This document shows positions 45,490-57,716 of a DNA stretch of 64,000 bases, piece after piece; position 1 is the first letter of the stretch, and every line of letters starts with the position of its first letter. Under the pieces are notes generated by a model that had not been told where the DNA came from, ran no database searches, and saw only the letters and a list, made by a program, of their open reading frames with translations. The stretch comes from Ischnura elegans (Eukaryota; Arthropoda; Insecta; Odonata; Coenagrionidae), in NCBI RefSeq assembly GCF_921293095.1, contig NC_060252.1, positions 43,958,881 to 44,022,880 of the forward strand, in the 5' to 3' direction. The position numbers were made by a program, and so were the translations under genes.

Positions 45490-45842
45490 CAACATCATAC
45501 TCCACATACTACACCGTGAGCCGCCTCGCTAGTGGGGCTGTTAGGATACTAGTTGTATACACATTAAAATCAATTATCAAACGAAATGATGTCTAGCTTT
45601 TACTGATATTTATTGCTCGGGGAAAAACGAATTTCTGTACCTATCCGTAATATTTCTCTTGATTTATCGTTTTTGTCAAACATGGAAATACATTGAGGTT
45701 CTGATATGTTGTTCTCCTAGTCGCTCTTAAAAATATGTATTCTCAATTGCTCAAGTAATCTAAGCCTAGCGCGCAACCTCCGAGTCTCTAGCGACTCCCA
45801 AACTAATTCGTTTAGCATCTGAGTAACGCTTTCCTTACGTCT
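45490..45842 (-). pseudogene. LINE family A, second adjacent copy
   Basis: The minus strand gives SVTQMLNELVWESLETRR, then LRARLRLLEQLRI, a stop, and CISMFDKNDKSREI. It lies directly beside the copy at 45115 in the same orientation but is more diverged, so two insertions or an old tandem are possible. Confidence 0.7.
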
Positions 45843-45940
45843 ACGAAACAAAATGGATTAACTGTATTAATGGCTTGTTATACAGCATAATGAATGGTTG
45901 AATCTGATTATATATGTTCATTTAAATAAATAAGTATCAT

Positions 45941-46204
45941 AAAATAAAATAAAAATACTTTGTTCTATTCCATACTTTATTTTAAATAGTACGACCCCGG
46001 TTTTTTTATCATGCTATCATCAGGCCTGAAATTATGCTATCATTAGGCCTGCAATTATGCTATCATCATGCGTGATGATAGCATGATATGCAGAAACCCG
46101 GATCGTACTATATAAAGTAAAGTGTGGAATAGAACAAAGTATTATAATTTTATTTTATGATGAAGCAGTTCCATTAAGTAACGCCGGAGACCGTGTCTTA
46201 TATT
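45941..46204 (+). mobile_element. miniature Penelope-like element, 264 bp, 13 bp duplication
   Basis: aaataagtatcat (45928-45940 and 46205-46217) is a perfect 13 bp duplication. The inverted left arm begins at the base that would precede the start codon. The right arm carries the hammerhead-like core and an ATG at 46160 opening MKQFH, a TAA, then VTPETVSYI, and ends after 15 codons. VTPETVSY parallels ISPDTVNY of the full-length PLE. Three ~23 bp units (atgctatcat.aggcctg.aatt) occupy the apex at about 46011-46070. Confidence 0.85.
46072..46104 (+). ncRNA. hammerhead-like core of mini-PLE
   Basis: GTGATGA (6 of 7), stem II gcat/atgc with loop gat, GAAAC, a ccgg stem III, then ATC where GUC is expected. 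ATC is outside the usual GUH rule, so cleavage is less certain. Confidence 0.45.
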
Positions 46205-46379
46205 AAATAAGTATCATTTTTAGAAGTCACGCAAAAATAATTTAAGATAATAATAAACATTCATAGTAATAAACTGAAAGTAACAATTTTATCACTTAAA
46301 TAATTTGATAATTCCATAAATGTTTGACTATACGGTAAGATTAAACAATATAAATAAAATTTTAGCGATACATATCCTG

Positions 46380-46690
46380 TTTCTACCCCGGAATGTCTGT
46401 TAATGTGGAATGAACGTTTCCTTCCCCCGAGGCACCGACAACGCGTTGCGACGAACACCCACGCGCCCGCCACCAGACCCCAGCCTCCCTTTCGCCCAGC
46501 AATCGGATTCTCCCATTCATCAAAGGCCAGTGGACCCGCGCTCCAATCTTTTCTCCCGGCCGGCACGACGATCGGTGACACGAGGAATTAGAACCAGCTC
46601 CACTGCGCCGCTTCTGACCAATTCGCCTCACCGAAGCCGGCCACTGTTTCAAAGACGCAAAAACAAAGAGCATCGAACGAAATAAAAAAT
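46380..46690. other. GC/CpG-rich island
   Basis: A CpG-rich patch inside AT-rich DNA, with overlapping ORFs of 91-106 codons on both strands caused by composition. It could be an unmethylated promoter or a first exon. No splice donor or TATA box stands out. Confidence 0.25.
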
Positions 46691-46904
46691 AAGCACGGAC
46701 CAAAATAACGTAACCACCTTCAAAGGGTAAACACTGATCACACTACCCTCTCCTGGCAGTATTCTTTTTTTTAGTGATAGCTGCGTAATTTTGAGGAAAA
46801 ACAGAAATCCTGAAGAAAAATACAGTGGAGGAAACTAAATAATTTCGAGGACGATATAATGTAGGATTGTGTCCAATGAATACTCAGCTTTCCTACTCCC
46901 ATCT

Positions 46905-47428
46905 TTATCTACGAGGTACCCTGATAGCCTCAACCAGGGTGCGAGTGATTCCACACCAGGCCTGCAGCACTCATCCTAGCCTTAATCAGAAACGCGGTCG
47001 CTAGCCAGACACCGGCCAAGCACTCAGTATGCTACATACGGTCAGACCAGAAACTGAGACAGTGATAATGACACGATCATATTCATCATCACTGGTCAAC
47101 AATCCTAGGATTGGTTTGACGCAGCTCTCCACTCAGTTCTCCTATCAGCTAATTTTTTCACACATACGTATTTCTTCTCTTTCACATCTCTCTTTACTTG
47201 TTCCATATATTTTGTTCGGGGTCTTCCTTTTCCATTCTTGCCTTCCACTTGTCCTTCGACGATTGTCTTCATCAGGCCATCATGTCTCAAGATGTGGCCT
47301 ATAAGGTTGTTCCGTCTTCTTATTAAGGTTTTCATGAGGCTTCTCTTCTCTCCTACCCTTCTTAGCACTTCCTCGTTACTAACTCGGTAAATCCATTTGA
47401 TTTTCATCATTCTTCTGTAGCACCACAA
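46905..47428 (-). pseudogene. LINE family B, C-terminus and 3' UTR
   Basis: The minus-strand frame 47105-47428 is open for 107 codons: MWCYRRMMKIKWIYRVSNEE, then VLRRVGEKRSLMKTLIRRR, LIGHILRHDGLMKTIVEGQ, GRPRTKYMEQVK and KLADRRTEWR. This is the well-known C-terminus of endonuclease-reverse transcriptase LINEs. The 3' UTR (46905-47104) matches 23255-23450. Since this frame is intact, the insertion is younger than the copy at 1746, but everything upstream of about 47430 is missing. Confidence 0.85.
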
Positions 47429-49030
47429 CGATCACATTACCACGAAGATATAACTGCTAATTAGTAATAGAAAAGTGAAAAGTGTATTTACAAATATAAT
47501 AATTTATGAACTACACAATATTTCACCTAGCCCGAGTAAGGCTATCATAGAGCTATGGCAAGTATTATGGTCCACATCTCCATACTTCGAGCATCCCTTT
47601 GATCTAAAGTGTTACTCAATACTTAGGAGAAGCCCGGGGAAGACCCATATGTCGAGGGAAAGAGTAGACAAAAAGTTACAAATACATCATCAACAGAACT
47701 TTCTTCATTATTAATCAGCACTATGTTTCATAAACTTAGGAAAGACCTATTCAAAAATGAGAACTTGAACGGTAACTTATTCTAAAATCAATTAAGTACA
47801 AACGAACCAATTATCCGTTTTGCCCGTATTATGAGGGCAAAACGAAGTTTCCGGACAATTTTACTCAAAGAAAGTTGCCCTCGAACAAATAGACAGTATG
47901 ATTGATCATTATACAATTAGTACAAAAGACATTCGTGCAAACCTTAGCTAAAATCGTAAGAAAACAGCATAAATCGTTATTATTCAATTTAACGACAAAG
48001 TAGCATCTGTATTGCTTTGTTTTAACTGCTTTGTCGTCGCCAAACCAATCAGCTGACCCGGCCTATGCGTATCGTGATGCCATCTATTAGCGATTTGTGC
48101 AAAAACCGCTTATTCTTCTTACCCGCACTATGCTTCTTGCCCGGGCCTACCCTACATGTAAAATCTATGAAAATGTCAGTGTCTACTATACATGAAGAGC
48201 ATACTCTACTTAACAATAGTTTATGCACCCAGCCAGTTTTTACGAGTGTCTAATTATAACAGCAATCGAATATGGAATCCCTACGGAGAATTCAATTAGA
48301 GCAGGGTCCTAACAGGTGAGACCGATGTGGTAGAACCTTTGAACCTACCTTGAACTTGAAAAAAATGTTGATACCTATCTTTTGTGAAATATGTGTAACC
48401 ATTATAAAATTATTTTCCTCATTTACCTTTGACGTTTGCAACTTCACTATGTGGACCCACGAAATAGGAAACGAATATTCCCTATTGTACATTCCAGACT
48501 TCGATCAAAGTTAAAAAGCAAAACTGGGGTTTCCAGAATGTGTGTATCTCAACTGCTATATTCTTAACTGAATACTTTTTCCAGCTGTTTCATATCAACG
48601 ACGTTATTTCACCTCAATTACTGCATTCCTTTGCTGATACTTCCAAAGTTATTGTGGCTTTATGCAAATTTTCAATATTTGCCTTGATTCTTATCGTATT
48701 AAAAAAACACTATGCCAGCTTGTTCGAAATTTTGAATACACGGTAACAATAATCGTCATTTTCCTATATTCAGAAAAGAACTATCATATTTTTCTCTGTA
48801 AAATAAAATTTTCGAGAGCTTAGAATGCAGTTTCTTAATGTATTCGAAAGAAAAGCCCATTATTATCTTCGTCTTTAGTTAAAGTACAATGAGGAGTTCA
48901 TATTTTGAAATTTCAGGATAATGGCATAGACTTCGTTGATCGCGCCATCTTATGCATGCGGTCCAACTAGATATTCAGCAAAAACTGGAAAAAAGCATCG
49001 CGTAATGCTTCTTCCATTGTGCATACTACC
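47429..49030. other. no gene seen
   Basis: AT-rich unique sequence with scattered ORFs below 80 codons and no recognisable elements. Confidence 0.3.
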
Positions 49031-49560
49031 TGAGTTCAGTAACCATGACGACGAGGGCAGATGCTCACTCGTGTTTACACGCACCGCTTGAGACAAGCAA
49101 GGACGAGGCAGAAAACAGTGCGGTAGTTACGAGAGGGAAGGAGTGGGCACAAAGCATAACGGGATGATAATAAAAGGGTGGCAAAAGGAGCTTACAGAGA
49201 AGTAGGTGGAGTAAGGGTGTCGAGTTCCAGGGAACGCGCGCGCCGGCCATAGCCACGCAAGGGGCCAGCTACGAAGATAATCGCCTGCAACCTGAGTGGC
49301 TTAATTGTAAGGGGAGTGTCATTAGGGACTCCGTTTTTGGTTCTCAAGGGGCGTCCGCTCTATAAAGCGTCCGCTGTGAGGGCCGTTGGAGAGGGTGAGG
49401 GTAACAAGGCACATCATAACACGGTGATTTCTTCCTTTCGTAGCAAACTAGGCAGCTGGACGTTGAGGCGTTGTTGATGACGATACAGACCATTACAGGC
49501 GGAGCCCCAGCGATAACAATGGCTCCCCTTTCGCTGACTATTTTTCTAAAGAGCTACTCT
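49030..49560 (+). promoter_or_regulatory. GC-richer block with TATA-like box
   Basis: tctataaagcg at 49359-49369 lies inside a palindromic-looking gcgtccgct...gcgtccgct context (direct repeat gcgtccgct at 49349 and 49367). The block is CpG-richer than its surroundings. A promoter reading towards higher coordinates is possible, but no coding exon is recognised downstream. Confidence 0.25.
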
Positions 49561-49734
49561 CTGAGATGGTGAGTCATGAGTCACTTCATGGAAATATAAT
49601 TATTATTTATATAATATTAAATCAGCATCCGCTTAAGATCCAAATTTACCCTCTGCTCCAAATTAAATCTATACAGAATGCAGCAGCATCCCCGCAATTC
49701 ATTTCAAAGCATTTACAATATCGATGTAATGATA

Positions 49735-49925
49735 TCGCCGGCCTTGGTGGCGGCGGGTTAATTCTTCGTCTGCCTAATCGAAGGTCGTGGGTTCGAGTGG
49801 GTGGGTCCCGCCTGGGTAAGCCGTCACTAATAAAGGCGTGGTTATTATTGTCTGTAGTTACACGCTTAAATATCCCCGCTTTAAAGGCCATAAATGGGCT
49901 GTTTATGGGGCGATTAAGTTAAATA
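49735..49925 (+). mobile_element. tRNA-derived SINE (family a), second copy
   Basis: cgccggccttggtggcggcg (49737) and gtgggttcgag...tcccgcctgggtaag match the copy at 14449. A 7-base insertion (tgggtgg) interrupts the B-box/T-arm region after ggttcgag, which would impair Pol III transcription of this copy. Confidence 0.7.
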
Positions 49926-50820
49926 TATAAATGTATACTACGTAACCATTTTTGCATGCAATTTCACCCAGTGGTTATTATTAAAACAGTTTAACTTTAA
50001 ATTCACGAAGAGATAGATGAATGCGACCCAGGTATCCCTCAACTCATAAGCTGCTAGTGAATGTATTCATGAAAACGTGAATGCCGACATACGCAGAAAA
50101 TTCACCCATAGTCATAACACTATCCCTGCACAAAACACTATTTGCAACACCAACGCCAAGGTATTTTCATGCACAATTTCACCCGTAAAGTTAGCGCGTC
50201 CATTCTCAAGCAAACAGAAATGCGAGTTTAATCGCACTAAATGTGCACTACGCATGTGATTCCATTGATCCGATGGGGAGATTTAAAACATGTGCTCCAT
50301 TCCCATACCGCGGGCGCCATTCAAACCGCCATTTTACCCGGATTTACGTCATGATCTCGGCAGCAATACCCGCATCCTTTCCTTCATCTTTTTTCTTTTT
50401 TTTTAATCCGAGTTTTTTTTTGTATTTTTTTTCACTGATCACCGCTACGCTTTTTTGCTCGTCTGGGAATCTTCCCCAAAGGCAAGATGGATGGATACTT
50501 TCTCATCCCCGACTGAATCCGACTTGTGTTTCCTTATTTTTTTTATTCCGACGCGCAAAGCATTTCGCTCATCTACATGGATCCTCAACTCCTCCACATT
50601 CATTTCGTCTCCTTCTGCATCTTCATCGGAGAAAAATGAAGGGAAACGGATTCGATGGCCTCATTTCAAGTAAAACTATTGGCAAAAATTCAATGTTTTT
50701 CCATCTGTGAGGCACCAACTACAAGCACTAAAACATGATTTATACAGTGAACACATCTAAATATTAATATCGGGACGTAATAATGACAAAAAATTGAATT
50801 TTGCGTAAAACAGGATATAC
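49926..50820. other. no gene seen
   Basis: A 155-codon forward ORF (50243-50710) is dominated by Phe/Ser from T-rich runs and is not recognised. Confidence 0.3.
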
Positions 50821-50828
50821 ATAGCAGA

Positions 50829-51180
50829 CAGTGGCGCCGACTCCATGGGGCCTGAGGGGCCCCGAGCCCCCTCAAAGATTCGTTTGGGGGGGCGGAGCCC
50901 CCTCAATAATTCAAGAAAATAATTAAGTTATATTATGCTTCGTGAAATCACAAAAATACATTGGAAATTTTTATTTCCCATGTTTGACGATAGCTACCTT
51001 TTAAAATAAATTCAACAATGTGTTAAAACAAATAATTATAAGGTTAAGCAGGTTAACTGAATCAAGTGGTGTGAATTAGATATTGTTTCGGTGCTGCGAC
51101 ACACTTTGAATTTAACGTCTTTCCGGGGCAAGACCTCCGATATGGGCCCCCCCAATATTTTTTATAAGTCGGTGCCCCTG
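50829..51180. mobile_element. hAT-type MITE (352 bp), perfect 8 bp duplication
   Basis: It begins CAGTGGCGCCGACT and ends AGTCGGTGCCCCTG. atagcaga at 50821-50828 and 51181-51188 is a perfect 8 bp target duplication. G/C-rich subterminal tracts surround an AT-rich core. No transposase. Confidence 0.9.
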
Positions 51181-51188
51181 ATAGCAGA

Positions 51189-53237
51189 ATACTACGGTGT
51201 TATATGTTTACAGAATACCCATACTGGAGTATTCGGTGTAAGAAAGATTTAATATTTTAATATAATGAATTATTGCGGGTAACAGTTGTTATAACTTAAT
51301 AAAAATGATCCCTAACACAACGATAAATGAAGTTCTCGTATTTTCAGGAAAGGATGGGTAGATGAATATACCTATACCTAGATACATCAAATTTTTGCGA
51401 ATAGCGATGGCGAATTCAGTTCATTTAAAAGAACTTCGTCTCTTAATACTTAATAAAAACTACAAAATATGTCTACAGGTGTGGTATAAACTTTCAGCAT
51501 AGACTAAATAATAGTTTAACTGACCAGTTCTTAATGAGTACACGCGAATATTCGTTGCCGTTGCCCATCCATTTTTAAACGAAGAGAATAGGATAATCTT
51601 TCACTAATACACTGATTCTACCTTTCGGAGTTAAGTTTATTATGTGGCGAATAGCGGCATGAAAATACGTTTCTATGGTTATACGTAAACGAAGTCTTGG
51701 TTTCTAAAAAGCATACCAAGTGCAAAACGTGAAAAAATTAATATATATTCGCAGAAACAAGGTGCATGTATATCATTGTATTGTACTTATTATACTTAAG
51801 TGAATTTATTACATATTTCAATTGATAGGTATAATATGTTAGTGTTATTACCTTTCTACTGTGTTTCTTTACATTTTAAAATAGTTCGTGTGAGCTCGTC
51901 TCCCTAAATATGCATTCTAACATAGATTCTTTAATCGAAGTGATCAGCAGAGGAAATTGGCCCGCCATGCTTTAGTAGGGTGTAGCTTTTTAGGATGTAG
52001 GGTTTTGTAGGTCGTGCTGGTTCAGGCACTATACATCAGTAGGGGACGTTTAGTTCCAAAAACGGCCACATGTAGGGCTTGTTATGGCGAGATCGGTTTA
52101 TGTAGGGGCTGATAACGTATCATGGGTCCGTTGGCCCTACAGGGTCGACTGAGAATATGGCTCTCTTTCTGAAGGTTAGACCACTCCTTTAGGGAGCAAC
52201 AATCACTATCATTTTTAGTCGCCTACTCAATTTTCTAATGCTTATCCTTGTATGAGTTTGATTCCTCAGTGAAAGGATTGCTCTAGTAATTCGATAAAAC
52301 CGGATATTATATCCGCTTTCATCGAACCGCAAAGAAAGAGAGCATCATAAAATAAGTTTCAATATCGAAAGGAAAGACTAAGAAACCCTAGAGGTAATGT
52401 ACAACGACGGAAATATCTTTCAGAAAATTTGCGTGTAGCGAAAGACTTCGTCGGAGTTTGAAATGATCATTTTTCCAGCAACTTAAAAAAAGAGATCTCA
52501 ACGAAGTGAACGCTTATTCAACACAAATACAGACATATGGCCATATTTTAAGCGCATTTTCAAAATAGGTTCGCATAAATGCTTCTAAATAGAACTAGTT
52601 ACACCCCATTCATTTCTTTAGCATTGAAATCAAAGCTAGTTGCATTTTTCCAGTTATTTAATGCGTATGACGCGTATCAGGTTACAGAGCTATAATTTGG
52701 TACACGACCATTTTCACCATTCATCATCTATTCATACCAGTAAAGGTGCGGCACTAAATGATGGCACTGTGATCCGAAACGCGTCATACACATTAAATAA
52801 TTGTGGAAAAGTGCAACTAACTGTTATTTCAATATGTTGAAATTCCACTAAATAATCCCTACGTTGGTCGGCAAAAGTTCTATTCATTGTTACTGACGAA
52901 GTAATACTCGTCCAATAATGAATAAAAGCGAGGTCAAAAATGCTTCCTTTTTAAAGCCATGAGAAGCAATATAACCAAGACCCAAGAATATTTTAGACAC
53001 TGTATTTAAATGCTGCATTCATTCAATGTACTGCAAAGATAGTACGCAAGAATGAATGATTCTCTGAATGTATACAGGTGGATTTTTTTAGGATGCATTA
53101 ATTTGTGGGTAAATCTGCAAGCCTCTCCATAAAATGATTTTTTCTTTGAAAAATCGGATTTTCTTAGTCAAAATGGAAACTATTGGTGGATCGCAAAAAT
53201 CGTGTTTTCAAAACCCGTGTGTTACCATTCATACATG
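51189..53237. other. no gene seen
   Basis: AT-rich unique sequence. Repeated gtaggg/tgtaggg words between 51975 and 52145 stand out but form no regular array. Confidence 0.3.
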
Positions 53238-53245
53238 GTCATAGG

Positions 53246-53516
53246 CATAGACGGATTTAGGTGGGGGGCATGGGGGCACGTTCCCCACCCAAGACGCTTA
53301 AAATTACATTAGACTTTCAACACAAATACTAATAAATTTTATATTTTAAATTGAAAGTTATAAATACTTACATAGTAATAACTTTTATATTAAAATTAAT
53401 AGTATATTTCCTAGAGTAATAGTTGCATATTGTTTTTCATACCAAATATGAGAAGACAACTTGTATGTCCGACCCTGGCGCCCCCAGCCCCAGAAAAAAT
53501 CCTGGATCCGCTCTTG
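53246..53516. mobile_element. hAT-type MITE (271 bp), older copy
   Basis: CATAGACGGATTTAGG and the end CCTGGATCCGCTCTTG form diverged inverted ends of the CAGTGGCGGATCCAG class seen at 27661. The flanks gtcatagg (53238-53245) and atcatcgg (53517-53524) agree at 6 of 8. Confidence 0.6.
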
Positions 53517-53524
53517 ATCATCGG

Positions 53525-54860
53525 TGTAACTTTTAGCCATTGTTTACGATTCAAGAAAGCTGGATCAGATAAATATCTGCCCTCCAAAATCCCTATCTCG
53601 AAAATGGAGTTGGGCTTTGATTATTCAGGATTTCAATCTCGACACGCACCAACCTACTTTCAGGTTTCTAATGATCTTTTACGAAATCTTGTGGCATGTC
53701 ACCGATAGTTGTACCAATGAGTCGACTGGATTATATTCGGCACAAACCCCAATGGTAGATAATGAAAATGAATGTGCATTACATTAGGATTTGATGTGCA
53801 TTTCTAATATTGAATCGTGTTTTCCACATGATTTTTATTAGTATTAGAGTATGATGGTTTAAGCTTTTAATAATTAATACAAATTTCATGCATACATTTC
53901 AAATAATTATTTAATGCATAGACCAGCATCGAATTCTTTTTTCCCTTGGATCACCGTTGTGATGTAGACGCAGCGTTTTCTAGTCTGTCCATTATCAGTC
54001 TATAGACGTTACACGGCTATATGTGTCTGGTTACTTTTCCTTTCCGAAGAAAACATGCTCAGGGTTCAGGCATGGCCTAGGGTTCAGACATATCCATACA
54101 TTCTTCTGCCCTCCAGGGGCTAGTTTCGCATTGGCCACCTGCGAGTCCGACGGCAATATCTAAGAGCGAACTGTGCGCGTTGTTTGTTTCTGTGTTTTGG
54201 TCAGGTCATTTGCCGACTCATCTCATCTGAGATCCTAGATGGGAAAGAAGATTGGACAGAGGTCAGAACGGCATTGGGGAAATGAGTGTCATTTCTCTCG
54301 GCGCTGATCCGAACTTTCCTTTCAGCCATCTATGCCTCGAGGAATCAGAATCTTCCTCCAAGGTGTTTACCAGTGAATTCTCAGAAAAACAAAGAGCTAC
54401 TTCCAATCACCGTACTCGGATGGGAATGTCTGTCCGACCGGAGACTGAAAACTTGACTAAACCAATTATGTAAATTCAAGAGCAGTTTATTTTCCGACGA
54501 TGATAGCCCTATATTACGGTCGCCAACATACTAAGGTAGATCAGACCATAAAAATAAAATGAGAGAAATAGATCGTAGAACAGACAGATTTAGAATATCA
54601 TTTTTGCCGCGATCGATAAGAGATTATTGTGGCTGCGATGGGACTTGCTAATAAGTTAGTTGACTTATAGTGTAGCCTTTTATCGTATCCTAAATCCATG
54701 TTTCTGAATTTTCCTAGCATTTCTAACAGCATGTTTAGCATGTTCTAGCTTAATAGGCAGATTATCTTCATGAGAAGTTTGAAAGTTTTGCTTTTATATG
54801 AATTTGGAAGTATAATTTGTCAGTGTGGATAACATTTTTATGACCATGTGGTTTGCATGT
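53525..54860. other. no gene supported; one weak exon-like frame
   Basis: At 54313-54323 ctttcag follows a short pyrimidine tract. The frame SHLCLEESESSSKVFTSEF then runs to a stop at 54471-54473. The context is too weak to call an exon. Confidence 0.25.
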
Positions 54861-54864
54861 GGGA

Positions 54865-54950
54865 ATGTTGGATGCTGCATGCTGGTGATTGATCACCCCC
54901 TGCCAAACACCCTGGAGGTGACTCGCACGGTATTATGTACATAACAATTA
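54865..54950 (+). mobile_element. LINE 3'-tail fragment
   Basis: gtgattgatcaccccctgcc, aaacaccctggaggtgac and cacggtattatgtac match, in opposite orientation, the tails at 25660 and 39093. Confidence 0.5.
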
Positions 54951-55639
54951 TGGCGCTTTTTACCTAGGCACAGTAAAAATTTTAGCTGGTGTTAAAATAA
55001 ACTATATTAATTGTTTTGACCATAAACGTATGACAACATAGTTTTTACGATAAAATGAAGCACATGTTCATCACCCGACTATACTATTAAAGCTATTAAC
55101 TAAAAAATGCTGCAATAAATTAACAATGAAATTTTTTACACGAATATGGCGTTACAGTTAGGTCTTGTGGCTGAAAAAATATGTATGCAAAGATAAAAGG
55201 AGTGAATGATTAATATACGGTACACACTATTTTTGATGGTCTACATACTAACCTTAATGCATGTCGCCTACAATGACAAAGCTTTTTTTAATAGAATACT
55301 TACGTAACGATAGTAATTTGCTATGAATATCGCCTTCTGGCCATACCTTTGAACTGCTAATAAAAGCAGAAGCGATTACGATGCTCCTATCACTTTTCTC
55401 GTCTAGAAACAAAACTGAACCATTGCGAAGAGACAGCCGAAGGAAAAATTATCTGAAGGTCTTAAGATCTGAACTCGGGACCTCATGGGCGGATGGGTAT
55501 CGGTTATTGGATGATGTCGTTTTATCGATCGATAATATTTACGGTATAGAACAGATAGATTTAGAATGTCATTTTTCCTCGATCGATAGGAAATAGGTCA
55601 GCTGACCAGTTGTGTTCCAGCTGTGACCAGTTCGCAAGG

Positions 55640-55975
55640 GGACTGCGTACAGGAGGCCCAGTTCCATCCCATAAAAGGCTGATTTCTGTTGCCACTTCGG
55701 TCGCATTTTAATCGGTTTTCAAAAATGTCAGCGGCGCGGCCCTTTGAAAATGCGAGGAATGGCATTGAAACATTTTGAAATTAATAAATCAAATTATCAT
55801 GTATTTGAATTTCGGTTGACACCCCGAATCATGCATTATTTCTCCGTGAAACTCGGATCGATTCGTCCGCCAGCGACGCGAGTGGCGACTTTTGTAAACC
55901 CTTTTAAATGCGCGGTGGGTGACCACACATTTAGATGCCCACTTGAGGATCATTTTTTGTAATATTCGTGATCAT
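55640..55975 (+). repeat. dispersed repeat family R copy
   Basis: Contains ggctgatttctgttgccact, gcattttaatcggttttcaa, aaatgtcagcggcgcgg, a gaaactcggatcgattcgtc block and cgacttttgtaaaccctttt, in family order. The right block is the best preserved in the window. Confidence 0.7.
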
Positions 55976-56330
55976 CCGAATACGGACGACGACCTCGGGT
56001 GGCAAATTCTCCGCCCTCAACGCAAGGATGGCTTAACGATTGCGAAAGCGTTTATTCGATGCGGCAGAGGCGAGTGGATTGGAGGCAACTAGGAGGACCG
56101 CAGGACGCCCGAGAAGCCATTGCAGTCAATCCCGAGTCGGTCCGGGGGCCGAGACCGCGGCTGAGAAGTGATCCTTCCAACCCTTAGCCGGCGTCTACGG
56201 GCGAATGCATAAATAAGCAGCCGCCTGGAGCACTCCGTACTTTCTCTTAGCGATCCCAAAGGCAGCGCGCGGAGGGATTATTGGGCATGTACGTGCGATT
56301 AAAACTTCGTCCGCAGACGCGTTAAATACG
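55976..56330 (+). promoter_or_regulatory. CpG-rich block with TATA-like box
   Basis: gcataaataagcagc (56207-56221) lies at the end of a CpG-rich 230 bp block, with gcactccgtactttctc about 30 bases further on, where a start site would be expected. A promoter reading to the right is possible; no exon was recognised downstream. Confidence 0.3.
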
Positions 56331-57327
56331 AGTCACTTACTCGTTTTGTGTGGCTATTATCGTTGTAATAAACTGCAGGATTTCCGTGCTAAATGAAGCT
56401 ATCATTTACATAATCTCCTTTCTTTCACGACGACTTCCCCTAATTAGGAGGATTAGTTATAATTGCGCACACCTCCATAATTTTTGATTTGCAGCGTGCA
56501 GTCCGTTTTGACTGAAAATACGAACAGAAACGCACTCAATTCCAGGAAAAGGTAGAATGTGTTTGATACAAATGATTTTTTTAAAAAGAAATATCTAAGC
56601 AAATTTAATCTTATCTAAAAAGGGATGGGAAAATTCATGTTTAGGTAAAAAGAATAGAGGGATAGATGACGCAATAATGAAAATAAATGTATCTTCCTAC
56701 CCTTAATTCTTCACACCAATGGCTTCATTCCCTTAGAATTAAGCCTAATATCAGTCGCATGCGTATAATTTCGTAATCTGATAGGGTAGGGATATTCAAC
56801 ATTGAGCTCTTCAGTCAGAAATCCAAGTTGTTGACTATGGAACCTCGGATGTCAAGAAAACGACAAGAATTGCTATTGAAACTAATTTCACCATCAGCAC
56901 GCGATGGAAACCCTAAGTTTTTTAGTGAATTGTCCGAAATTATCTGTCTGATTTACAGCTGAGGAAAATTATTCAACATGTTATATTATTTTATCTAATG
57001 TAAGGCCTGAGTATTTTGCAATATGGTCACGTGTTCAGGGAGAGAAATGCCTAGATGTCAAAAGCTATTCTCAAACTTTTCGTCACCCGTGCAGATTATA
57101 CTGCAATCATGCATAAAACCAAATTATTGCGATTCCAAAGAAATGGAATGAACTAAATGTGATTACGCGTCCATTTGATTTGCAAAATTTTGTTCGAAAA
57201 TCGAAAATGGAAGATTGACTTTCGATTGCAAAAATAGACACCCATTTTCCATCCCGAAAACCCATTTGTGTCTGCATGACTACTCTGCACTAAATTTTGT
57301 GCCCTGGAAAATGTCCACACATTAGCA
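56331..57327. other. no gene seen
   Basis: AT-rich unique sequence without recognised repeats or ORFs. Confidence 0.3.
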
Positions 57328-57716
57328 TTGTCCAACAGGGTCGGCAAGTGAAACGAAAAGTAAATCGACCCAGAGGGAAACGAAAATACGAGGCAAATGT
57401 TTAGTTCCGTTCACGGACGAAATTAAAACCTCCAAGGAGTTTAGTTTCGACCAGGGACCAGGGAAACCTTACTCCCGGGAACGAAACTAAATTAATCGAA
57501 ACTCCGCTGCTCATAGTAAAGTTTCGATCGCAGATGTTGAGTGGAGGGGGATCAGAGGGAATAGTTTCAACCCATTGCGTTTGACATACGTGTAGAGAGG
57601 TTAAAATATTGAGCTTAAAAATCGAATGGCCAATTTGCGCTGACCGTTCTCCTGTTAGTGGTAAAAATATGAGTGCCCCACGCATCTAATGGCGGTAGGC
57701 AGAACCTCTACTTCAT

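Noticed and set aside
50243..50710. 155-codon plus-strand ORF
   Set aside because: Dominated by Phe/Ser from T runs; no recognisable protein.
54313..54473. possible terminal exon after ctttcag
   Set aside because: Short pyrimidine tract and no compositional shift; weaker than the exon at 37176.
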